Shown: positions 1-5,384, counted from the stretch's first letter. The stretch: 5,453 nt of DNA from Butyrivibrio sp. (GCA_024688095.1 JAILEJ010000258.1:1-5453), one strand, 5' to 3'. Made by a program: numbers and translations. Notes: generated by a model not told the origin, from the letters alone.

Positions 1-46
1 TTTTCTATCATGTTTCACATTTATAAACCAATATATTGGGTATATT

Positions 47-62
47 TGTTTCACGTGAAACA
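47..62. promoter_or_regulatory. parS: parS site 1 (ParB loading site)
   Basis: This is an exact 16/16 match to the Bacillus/Firmicutes parS palindrome TGTTTCACGTGAAACA, and the palindrome extends to 18 bp (46-63). ParB dimers load at such sites and spread along DNA as CTP-bound clamps. It lies in the left arm of the inverted repeat, next to the parA/parB genes that encode its ligands. Confidence 0.95.
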
Positions 63-99
63 ATTTATTGTGTTTATTAGTTATGTTTCACATTTTCTA

Positions 100-115
100 A
101 GTTTCACGTGAAACA
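100..115. promoter_or_regulatory. parS: parS site 2 (15/16 match) in the repeat spacer
   Basis: AGTTTCACGTGAAACA differs from the consensus only at the first base (A for T). The 14-bp core palindrome GTTTCACGTGAAAC (101-114) is intact. It is the only full site in the unpaired spacer of the inverted repeat. Its centre is about 53 bp from site 1 and 49 bp from site 3. Confidence 0.9.
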
Positions 116-148
116 TTACTTTTAATTTAAAATATAAACACAATAAAT

Positions 149-164
149 TGTTTCACGTGAAACA
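149..164. promoter_or_regulatory. parS: parS site 3 (ParB loading site)
   Basis: This is an exact 16/16 parS match in the right arm of the inverted repeat, the mirror copy of site 1. It lies 57 bp before the parA start codon, so ParB bound or spreading from here would cover the parA promoter region. That suggests autoregulation of the parAB operon (inference). Confidence 0.95.
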
Positions 165-210
165 AATATACCCAATATATTGGTTTATAAATGTGAAACA
201 TGATAGAAAA

Positions 211-217
211 GAGGAGG
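211..217 (+). promoter_or_regulatory. parA ribosome binding site (decides the start)
   Basis: GAGGAGG sits just before ATG at 221. An in-frame ATG at 200 lies upstream of this Shine-Dalgarno sequence, inside the inverted repeat, and has no Shine-Dalgarno of its own. The ATG at 221 is therefore preferred. The gap of 3 nt after the last G is short, but the overlapping AGAGG (210-214) gives about 6 nt. Confidence 0.8.
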
Positions 218-220
218 AAT

Positions 221-985
221 ATGGGTAGAATAATAGCTATTGCCAATCAGAAAGGCGGTGTTGGTAAGACTACAACATCAATAAATTTATCAGCAGCACT
301 TGCTGAAAAAGGTCAGAGAGTATTAGTAGTGGATATTGATCCACAGGGAAATACAACTAGTGGTTTTGGTTTAAATAAAAATCTACTTGAACATTCTATA
401 TATGAATTACTTATCGGTGAAAGTGATATCAATAATTGTATTCAAAAAGATATAGTTGATGATGTTGATATAATTCCATCGAACGTAAATCTGGCTGCAG
501 CCGAAATAGAACTTATTGACGTAGATAAGAAAGAATATATATTAAAAAATGAAATTGCTAAAGTGAGACAAGACTATGATTATATAATTATTGATTGTCC
601 TCCATCTTTAAGTATGCTCACAATAAATGCAATGACAACAGCTGATACAGTACTAGTTCCAATTCAGTGTGAATACTATGCATTGGAAGGATTAAGTCAG
701 TTAATACATACAGTTAATCTTGTAAAAAATAGGTTAAATCCAGATCTTGAAATGGAAGGTGTAGTATTTACTATGTTCGATTCAAGAACAAATCTTTCAT
801 TGCAGGTAGTTGAGAATGTTAAAGAGCATGTAAATGAAAATATTTATAAGACAATTATTCCTAGAAATATAAGATTAGCTGAAGCACCAAGTTATGGTAT
901 GCCAATAAATTTATATGATTCTAAATCATCAGGAGCAGAAGCATATAGATTATTAGCAGAAGAAGTAATAAGTAGAGAATTTTGA
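221..985 (+). CDS. parA: ParA/Soj chromosome-partitioning ATPase
   Basis: A 254-aa cytosolic, deviant-Walker P-loop ATPase of the ParA/Soj/MinD superfamily. The ATP-bound dimer binds DNA non-specifically, ParB stimulates ATP hydrolysis, and in Bacillus Soj also acts on DnaA. The deviant Walker A is KGGVGKTT at residues 11-18 (signature Lys11, P-loop Lys16). The A' motif VVDIDPQGN is at 36-44, and Walker B YIIID ends at Asp125 followed by CPPSL. The typical Soj segment PRNIRLAEAPS is at 214-224. Length is normal for chromosomal ParA, and there is no N-terminal HTH as in plasmid type Ia ParA. I start at ATG 221 rather than the in-frame ATG at 200 because GAGGAGG lies between them; Soj proteins begin just before the P-loop like this. 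It is followed after 76 bp by parB. The three upstream parS sites suggest ParB-linked regulation. Confidence 0.97.
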   Translation: MGRIIAIANQKGGVGKTTTSINLSAALAEKGQRVLVVDIDPQGNTTSGFGLNKNLLEHSIYELLIGESDINNCIQKDIVDDVDIIPSNVNLAAAEIELIDVDKKEYILKNEIAKVRQDYDYIIIDCPPSLSMLTINAMTTADTVLVPIQCEYYALEGLSQLIHTVNLVKNRLNPDLEMEGVVFTMFDSRTNLSLQVVENVKEHVNENIYKTIIPRNIRLAEAPSYGMPINLYDSKSSGAEAYRLLAEEVISREF

Positions 986-1061
986 TTATATATTATTAGA
1001 AGAATATTTTAATTATTCATACAATAATAGATAAATATTTTAGAGAAAGAGGAAAAAATAT

Positions 1062-1973
1062 ATGGCACCAAAAGCTGGAGCAAAACGCGGATTGGGAAAA
1101 GGTATTGATGCACTTATAACACCAGAATCTGCAGAAAAAAGTAAGAAGAAAATTGAAAAAGAAATATCAGATGGCCAGGTACAATTAGTAAATATTACAA
1201 AAGTAGAACCTAATAGAGAACAGCCAAGAAAAGAATTCGATGAAGATAAATTATTAGAACTTTCAGATAGTATTAGTAAATATGGAATACTATCTCCAAT
1301 AGTAGTACAGGATAGAAAAGACCATTATGAAATAATTGCAGGTGAAAGAAGATGGAGAGCAGCAAATAAAGCAGGACTTAAAGAAGTACCTGTAATAATT
1401 AAAAATCTATCTGAACTTGAAATTGTAGAAATATCTCTTATTGAAAATATTCAAAGAGAAGATCTTAATCCAATTGAAGAAGCACTTGCTTATAAAAGAC
1501 TCCTGACAGAATTTGACTTAAAGCAGGATGAAGTTGCAGAAAGAGTATCTAAGAGTAGAGTTGCAGTAACAAACTCAATGAGACTTTTAAAATTGTGTGA
1601 TGCAGTTCAGCAAATGATAATTGATGGTAAATTATCTACAGGTCATGCAAGAGCACTAATAACAATTGAAGATACAGAAGAGCAAACCAAACTGGCAGAA
1701 AAAATCTTTGATGAAAGATTAAGTGTTAGAGAAACAGAAAAGTTAGTTAAGTCTCTTGGAAAACAGAAGAAGAAAAAAGTAGATATAAAAGGAACATCCA
1801 GTCTGGAAGTTATATATAAAGAATATGAAGAGAAATGTAGCCAGGCAGTAGGAACTAAAGTATCTATAAATCCAAAAGGTGATGGAACTGGAAAAGTAGA
1901 AGTAGAATTCTATAATACAGATGACCTGGAAAAAATAATTGATATCTTATCAAATGTAGTTACAGAAGTATAA
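1062..1973 (+). CDS. parB: ParB/Spo0J centromere-binding CTPase
   Basis: A 303-aa nucleoid-associated protein that loads at parS, hydrolyses CTP and slides as a clamp, recruiting SMC and stimulating ParA. The N-terminus has the basic ParA-activating peptide KRGLGKGIDALI (residues 8-19), then a Lys/Glu-rich linker. The ParB/Srx-like N domain (about 39-140) holds the CTP-binding GERRWRAA box (94-101) and the ENIQREDLNPIEEA motif (128-141). A helix-turn-helix for parS recognition lies at about 154-178. The C-terminal dimerisation domain follows a Lys-rich stretch near residue 230. Length is normal for Spo0J. ATG at 1062 has AGAGG 9 nt upstream. It is very probably co-transcribed with parA. The three parS palindromes at the head of the locus are the expected ligand. 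No missing key motif is seen. Confidence 0.97.
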   Translation: MAPKAGAKRGLGKGIDALITPESAEKSKKKIEKEISDGQVQLVNITKVEPNREQPRKEFDEDKLLELSDSISKYGILSPIVVQDRKDHYEIIAGERRWRAANKAGLKEVPVIIKNLSELEIVEISLIENIQREDLNPIEEALAYKRLLTEFDLKQDEVAERVSKSRVAVTNSMRLLKLCDAVQQMIIDGKLSTGHARALITIEDTEEQTKLAEKIFDERLSVRETEKLVKSLGKQKKKKVDIKGTSSLEVIYKEYEEKCSQAVGTKVSINPKGDGTGKVEVEFYNTDDLEKIIDILSNVVTEV

Positions 1974-2142
1974 GTAAATATAAGAGAATAAAAAAATATA
2001 ACATATTATGATGTATAAAATATAATATATATAAAAAGTATAGGAAATATAATATAGAAAATTAAATAAAAAATATTTAATATACTTCATATATTTTAAT
2101 TAAATATATTTAACTAATTACAATAATAAATGGGGAAAGAAT

Positions 2143-2652
2143 ATGGATAGTAATTTATTTAATATGATAGGTCTAGGTGGATTAGATCCTGCATATATTT
2201 TTATTGGTTTAATAGTAGTAATTATAATATTGTTAGTCTTACTAATATTACAGAATTCTAAAATAAAAAAAATGGAAAAAAGAATAAGCAATTTCATGGG
2301 TGGCAAGGAAGCAGAAAGTCTTGAAAATGAAATTGTAGGACTTTTTGAAGATAACAAGTTTATTAAAAATGAAACAGAAAAAAATAAAAAAGAAATTGAT
2401 GACTTATATAAGAGAGTATCCTATTGTTTTCAGAAGATGGGTATAGTAAAATATGATGCGTTTAATCAGATGGGAGGACAGCTGAGTTTTTCACTGGCAC
2501 TTCTTGATGAAAACAATAATGGTTTCCTCATGAATTCAGTTCATAGTGCAGAAGGATGCTATTCATATACAAAAGAAATAATAAATGGAAAAAGTAAGTT
2601 AGAACTTGGTGAAGAAGAGAGACAGGCGCTTGATGAAGCACTTGCTCAGTAA
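2143..2652 (+). CDS. DUF4446 family membrane-anchored protein, function unknown
   Basis: A 169-aa protein with one predicted transmembrane helix near the N-terminus (residues 18-36, rich in Ile, Leu and Val). A basic KIKKMEKR stretch follows, fitting an N-out, C-in topology by the positive-inside rule. A charged, probably coiled-coil region spans about 50-92. The C-terminal globular part has the segment YDAFNQMGGQLSFSLALLDE (104-123) followed by NNNG, which I recognise as the hallmark of DUF4446. That family is common in Clostridia, often beside parB. It starts at ATG 2143 with GGGG 7 nt upstream, a modest ribosome site. It lies 169 bp after parB, in an A/T-only gap with no clear promoter or terminator, and 42 bp before serS. 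Position beside parAB hints at a membrane or origin-related role, but no biochemical function is known to me. Confidence 0.85.
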   Translation: MDSNLFNMIGLGGLDPAYIFIGLIVVIIILLVLLILQNSKIKKMEKRISNFMGGKEAESLENEIVGLFEDNKFIKNETEKNKKEIDDLYKRVSYCFQKMGIVKYDAFNQMGGQLSFSLALLDENNNGFLMNSVHSAEGCYSYTKEIINGKSKLELGEEERQALDEALAQ

Positions 2653-2684
2653 AAAAGTTAATAATGTTATTAAACATATATAAT

Positions 2685-2689
2685 GGAGG
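2685..2689 (+). promoter_or_regulatory. serS ribosome binding site (decides the start)
   Basis: GGAGG lies 5 nt before ATG at 2695. An in-frame ATG at 2683 overlaps this Shine-Dalgarno sequence and has none of its own. The protein beginning MLDIKFVRENPE at 2695 is also the usual SerRS N-terminus. Confidence 0.85.
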
Positions 2690-2694
2690 CAAAA

Positions 2695-3978
2695 ATGTTA
2701 GATATTAAATTTGTAAGAGAAAATCCAGAGGCTGTAAAGCAGAATATTAAGAATAAGTTTCAGGATAGTAAACTTCCTTTAGTAGATGAAGTGATTGCAC
2801 TTGACTCTGAGAGAAGAGAAATACAGCAGGAAGCTGATGACTTAAGAGCAAAGAAAAATACAATTTCAAAAGAAATTGGTGCACTTATGGCACAGGGTAA
2901 AAAAGAAGAAGGAATGGCAAAGAAAGAAGAAGTTGCCAAGAATGCAAAGAGACTTGAAGAGCTTGAAGAGAAGCAGAGACAGGTTGAAGAAGAAATTACC
3001 AAGAAAATGATGATAATTCCTCAGATGATAGATTCAAGTGTACCAATCGGAAAAGATGATTCTGAAAATGTTGAGATTCAGAAATACGGTGATCCGGTAG
3101 TACCAGATTTTGAAATTCCATATCACACAGAAATAATGGAAAAGCTTAAAGGAATAGATCTTGATGCAGCAAGAAGAGTTGCAGGTAATGGATTCTATTA
3201 TCTTATGGGAGATATTGCAAGATTACATTCAGCAGTTCTTTCATATGCAAGAGATTTTATGATTGACAGAGGATTTACATATTGCATCCCACCTTACATG
3301 ATTCATGGTAACGTTGTTGAAGGTGTTATGAGTTTCCCGGAAATGGATGCAATGATGTATAAGATTGAAGGTGAAGACCTTTATCTTATCGGAACAAGTG
3401 AGCACTCAATGATTGGTAAGTTCAAAGATCAGATTATTCCTGAAGAAGAAATGCCACAGACACTTACTTCATATTCACCATGCTTTAGAAAAGAAAAAGG
3501 TGCACATGGTATCGAAGAAAGAGGCGTATACAGAATTCATCAGTTTGAAAAGCAGGAAATGATTGTAGTATGTAAACCTGAAGAATCAAAAATGTGGTAT
3601 GACAAGCTTTGGCAGAATACAGTAGATCTTTTCAGATCACTTGATATTCCAGTAAGAACATTGGAATGTTGTTCAGGAGATCTTGCAGATCTTAAATGTA
3701 AATCATGCGACGTTGAAGCATGGTCACCAAGACAGCAGAAATATTTCGAAGTAGGAAGCTGTTCAAATCTTGGAGATGCACAGGCTAGAAGACTTAAGAT
3801 CAGAATTAAGGGAAAAGATGGAAACTATCTTGCACACACACTTAATAATACAGTAGTTGCACCACCAAGAATGCTTATCGCTTTCCTTGAAAACAACTTA
3901 CAGGAAGATGGAAGCATCAAAGTTCCTACAGCTCTTCAGCCATATATGGGTGGAAAAACAGTTCTTGAAGTAAAATAA
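2695..3978 (+). CDS. serS: Seryl-tRNA synthetase (class II)
   Basis: A 427-aa cytosolic class IIa synthetase that charges tRNA-Ser (and tRNA-Sec where present) with serine. The N-terminus MLDIKFVRENPE and the long charged antiparallel coiled-coil arm (about 28-108) are the tRNA-binding domain. The catalytic core follows. The serine-binding TxE motif is Thr234-Ser-Glu236, and motif 2 begins CFRKEKGAHG at 263-272. The WSPRQQKYFEVGSCSN segment is at 343-358, and motif 3 begins HTLNNTVVAPPR at 381-392 with Arg392. Length is typical. The core differs from the usual bacterial CFRSEAGSAG and HTLNGSGLAVGR motifs and is more like archaeal-type SerRS forms. It also has extra cysteines: 325, 326 and a CxxC at 335/338. 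The start at 2695 is set by GGAGG 5 nt upstream. It probably shares a transcript with the DUF4446 gene. No T-box leader is visible. Confidence 0.95.
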   Translation: MLDIKFVRENPEAVKQNIKNKFQDSKLPLVDEVIALDSERREIQQEADDLRAKKNTISKEIGALMAQGKKEEGMAKKEEVAKNAKRLEELEEKQRQVEEEITKKMMIIPQMIDSSVPIGKDDSENVEIQKYGDPVVPDFEIPYHTEIMEKLKGIDLDAARRVAGNGFYYLMGDIARLHSAVLSYARDFMIDRGFTYCIPPYMIHGNVVEGVMSFPEMDAMMYKIEGEDLYLIGTSEHSMIGKFKDQIIPEEEMPQTLTSYSPCFRKEKGAHGIEERGVYRIHQFEKQEMIVVCKPEESKMWYDKLWQNTVDLFRSLDIPVRTLECCSGDLADLKCKSCDVEAWSPRQQKYFEVGSCSNLGDAQARRLKIRIKGKDGNYLAHTLNNTVVAPPRMLIAFLENNLQEDGSIKVPTALQPYMGGKTVLEVK

Positions 3979-4061
3979 TTTTTTTGAAAAAAGATTTTAA
4001 AACAAAATATTTAATTGTATAAAACTAATATTATAATAATTTATATAGTATAAAATCTAAT

Positions 4062-4089
4062 TTGGGGGTAAAATAATATTTACCCCCAA
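4062..4089 (+). terminator. Hairpin after serS: probable terminator, or leader structure of the next gene
   Basis: An exact 11-bp stem TTGGGGGTAAA / TTTACCCCCAA (4062-4072 with 4079-4089) encloses a 6-nt loop and is the only G/C-rich element in the 138-bp gap. The bases after it (TAATATTTT) are T-rich but interrupted, so termination may be partial. It ends only 14 nt before the Shine-Dalgarno of the DUF3881 gene. A TATAAT hexamer at 4032-4037, without a good -35, would place the hairpin in that gene's 5' leader. Confidence 0.55.
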
Positions 4090-4103
4090 TAATATTTTAG
4101 AAA

Positions 4104-4112
4104 AGGAGGTGA
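4104..4112 (+). promoter_or_regulatory. Very strong Shine-Dalgarno of the DUF3881 gene
   Basis: AGGAGGTGA is a nine-base perfect complement to the 16S rRNA 3' end. GGAGG ends 7 nt before ATG at 4117. It is by far the strongest ribosome site in the window. Confidence 0.85.
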
Positions 4113-4116
4113 GCCC

Positions 4117-5004
4117 ATGCACAAATTTCTTAGAGCTATAGGATTTAGTAAGCTAAGAGATAAAAGAGATTTAAAAGAACTTATAATGAATACGATACAA
4201 ACTGCAGATACGAGATCCTATGTAACAAAGGATAGTGATAATATAACAGCGGAATTTTGCAAGGACTTCACCGATGGAATTGGTTTATGTGTAGTTGGTG
4301 AATTTGATGAAGAAGACAAATTCAGTTATGACTATTATTATCCATATCTGAGAGGAACCACGATTTCATCAAATTCAGATATTACAGTTGAAAGACATGC
4401 TTCAGATGAATCTTATGCTGGTGTATGTGATGAAATAAGAGTTGGAGTTACACTTATTTTTTATCTTCAAAATATGATTCCATATATAAAGCTTGCTAAC
4501 GAAGATAAATTTCCTGTAAAAGGAACAACACTTACACTTTCGGCATTATCTTTAAAAGGTCAGATAATAATGCCGATATACAAAACAGAGGATGAAGAAG
4601 AAAAATTAAAATCCAGACTGATTAAAAGAAATAAACTTATAACTGCAGCCAAAAATGGTGATGAATCAGCTATAGAAGATTTGACTTTAGATGATATGGA
4701 TTTGTATACAACGATATCAAAAAAAATAAAACATGAAGATGTATTTTCGCTTGTTGACAGTTATTTTATGCCATATGGAGTTGAGTGCGATCAATATTCA
4801 ATTATGGGAGAGATAAAAGAAGTCAGTAAAAAAAGAAATCGTATAACAGGTGAAAATATTTATGTTATGTCTGTTAAATGTAATGAGCTGGTACTTGATG
4901 TATGTATAAATGACCAGGACCTTTTAGGTGAACCTATGCCAGGCAGAAGATTCAAAGGAACAATATGGCTCCAGGGGTATATAAATTATCCGCATGAAAC
5001 ATAA
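4117..5004 (+). CDS. DUF3881 family protein, function unknown
   Basis: A 295-aa soluble, acidic protein without signal peptide or membrane segment. I recognise the N-terminus MHKFLRAIGF and the C-terminal half as DUF3881, a family I know mainly from Lachnospiraceae. Visible landmarks are the RNKLITAAKNGDESAIEDL segment (171-189) and YFMPYGVECDQYSIMGEI (216-233). The end of the protein is probably beta-rich (about 229-290). No catalytic motif, nucleotide-binding loop or metal-binding cluster stands out, so I assign no function. It is set off from serS by a hairpin at 4062-4089 and is probably translated efficiently, given the perfect Shine-Dalgarno. The tRNA-Arg promoter begins 27 bp after its stop codon, and no terminator is visible between. 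The family call is from memory of sequence character. Confidence 0.75.
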   Translation: MHKFLRAIGFSKLRDKRDLKELIMNTIQTADTRSYVTKDSDNITAEFCKDFTDGIGLCVVGEFDEEDKFSYDYYYPYLRGTTISSNSDITVERHASDESYAGVCDEIRVGVTLIFYLQNMIPYIKLANEDKFPVKGTTLTLSALSLKGQIIMPIYKTEDEEEKLKSRLIKRNKLITAAKNGDESAIEDLTLDDMDLYTTISKKIKHEDVFSLVDSYFMPYGVECDQYSIMGEIKEVSKKRNRITGENIYVMSVKCNELVLDVCINDQDLLGEPMPGRRFKGTIWLQGYINYPHET

Positions 5005-5031
5005 TGTAAAAGCGGAGAATCAAAACAAGTC

Positions 5032-5060
5032 TTGAATATCAATTTTTGATATGTTAGGAT
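5032..5060 (+). promoter_or_regulatory. Probable sigma-A promoter for the tRNA-Arg unit
   Basis: The -35 TTGAAT (5032-5037) is separated by 17 bp from an extended -10, TGTTAGGAT (hexamer TAGGAT, 5055-5060). Transcription would start near 5067, about 6 nt before the mature tRNA. The spacer contains a 7-bp inverted repeat ATATCAA-TTT-TTGATAT (5036-5052) that overlaps the promoter elements. Confidence 0.5.
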
Positions 5061-5072
5061 AATAAAGGTCAT

Positions 5073-5146
5073 GTTTCCGTAGCTCAGCAGGATAGAGCGT
5101 CCGCCTCCTAAGCGGAAGGCCGTGGGTTCGAATCCCGTCGGGAACA
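5073..5146 (+). tRNA. tRNA-Arg (anticodon CCT)
   Basis: A complete cloverleaf of 74 nt including the discriminator base. The acceptor GTTTCCG (5073-5079) pairs with CGGGAAC (5139-5145) with one T-G wobble. The D stem is GCTC/GAGC (5082-5085, 5095-5098). The anticodon stem TCCGC/GCGGA (5100-5104, 5112-5116) encloses the loop CTCCTAA, giving anticodon CCT at 5107-5109, which reads AGG. The variable loop is 5 nt. The T arm is GTGGG-TTCGAAT-CCCGT (5122-5138) with two wobble pairs. The discriminator is A5146 and the next bases are TTT, so CCA is not encoded; RNase Z cleavage and CCA addition are expected. Its last 31 nt are copied twice just downstream. Confidence 0.96.
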
Positions 5147-5286
5147 TTTCAAAAGAGAGAAGAATCGCTGCCGACCAAAACGCAAAGGCCGTGGGTTCGA
5201 ATCCCGTCGGGAACATTTCAAAAGAGAGAAAAATCGCTGCCGACCAAAACGCAAAGGTCGTGGGTTCGAATCGCATCGGGAACATT
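5116..5286 (+). repeat. Tandem 69-bp repeats (about 2.5 units), each starting with the tRNA-Arg 3' end
   Basis: Unit 1 is 5116-5184, where its first 31 nt are the end of the tRNA gene itself. Unit 2 is 5185-5253 and differs by one base (G5162 to A5231). Unit 3 is partial (5254-5286), with three changes: C to T at 5258, C to G at 5273 and G to A at 5275. The tRNA-derived part covers the end of the anticodon stem, variable loop, T arm, 3' acceptor strand and discriminator. The other 38 nt include GAATCGCTGCCGACCAAAAC. There is no 5' acceptor strand in units 2 and 3, so they cannot form whole tRNAs. The array lies between the tRNA and the terminator at 5289 and should be transcribed as the tRNA's 3' trailer. 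The layout resembles the rtT repeats after E. coli tyrT. Confidence 0.95.
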
Positions 5287-5288
5287 AT

Positions 5289-5321
5289 AAAAAAAGAAGT
5301 TCGAAAGAACTTCTTTTTTTT
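5289..5321. terminator. Strong intrinsic terminator of the tRNA-Arg unit
   Basis: Stem GAAGTTC/GAACTTC (5296-5302, 5307-5313) closes a GAAA tetraloop. The flanking A tract (5289-5295) can pair with the following T tract (5314-5321), which serves as the U run. The A and T tracts are symmetric, so it could terminate transcription in both directions. Confidence 0.9.
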
Positions 5322-5327
5322 GTGTTA

Positions 5328-5356
5328 TTGTAAAAATGTAAAAAAGCAGTAATAAT
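5328..5356 (+). promoter_or_regulatory. Possible promoter for the downstream partial gene
   Basis: TTGTAA (5328-5333) and AATAAT (5351-5356) are 17 bp apart, between the terminator and the next start codon. Both are imperfect, and the AT-rich background makes chance matches likely. A promoter is expected here because the preceding terminator is strong. Confidence 0.3.
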
Positions 5357-5384
5357 AAAGGAACAAAGATTTTAAGGAGAGAAA

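Larger units (their letters stand above)
1..210. repeat. Perfect 77-bp inverted repeat (arms 1-77 and 134-210) upstream of parA
   Basis: Every base from 1 to 77 is complementary to 210 to 134 (base i pairs with base 211-i). Pairing fails at 78/133, leaving a 56-bp spacer. Each arm carries one perfect parS site, one parS half-site and a 12-bp palindrome CCAATATATTGG (28-39 and 172-183). The right arm stops directly before the parA ribosome binding site at 211. The left arm begins at the first base of the window, so the repeat could extend further upstream. Any parA promoter inside the right arm would be mirrored in the left arm. I see no convincing -35/-10 pair here. A long exact inverted repeat can also be an assembly artefact. 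Confidence 0.95.

Noticed and set aside
200..220. In-frame upstream ATG giving a parA protein 7 residues longer
   Set aside because: It lies inside the inverted repeat with no Shine-Dalgarno, and GAGGAGG sits between it and the ATG at 221, which gives the standard Soj N-terminus.
1974..2142. Possible terminators or promoters in the parB-DUF4446 gap, such as ATTAAATA/TATTTAAT at 2061-2081 and TATAAT at 2021 and 2048
   Set aside because: Stems are A/T only without a T tract, and no -35 fits the TATAAT hexamers; matches are expected by chance in such AT-rich sequence.
2118..2357. Open frame on the - strand over the DUF4446 gene
   Set aside because: It is a shadow of the well-supported + strand gene, with low-complexity hydrophobic sequence from A/T-rich codons.
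2658..2673. Dyad TTAATAA-TG-TTATTAA before serS
   Set aside because: It is an A/T-only palindrome with a 2-nt centre, too short a loop for an RNA hairpin; no support as an operator.
2760..3002. Open frame on the - strand inside serS
   Set aside because: The Ser/Phe-rich product is the complement of the Lys/Glu-rich coiled-coil arm of SerRS.
3979..4000. T run then A run directly after the serS stop (TTTTTTTGAAAAAAG) as a terminator
   Set aside because: The loop would be too small, the stem is A-T only, and no U tract follows in the right position.
4986..5285. Open frame on the - strand across the tRNA and repeats (repeated FPTGFEPTAF peptide)
   Set aside because: This peptide is the familiar spurious antisense translation of a tRNA T arm and acceptor; it overlaps the tRNA gene and has no independent support.
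5116..5286. CRISPR array
   Set aside because: The 69-bp units are directly adjacent, with no variable spacers, and the repeat is tRNA-derived.
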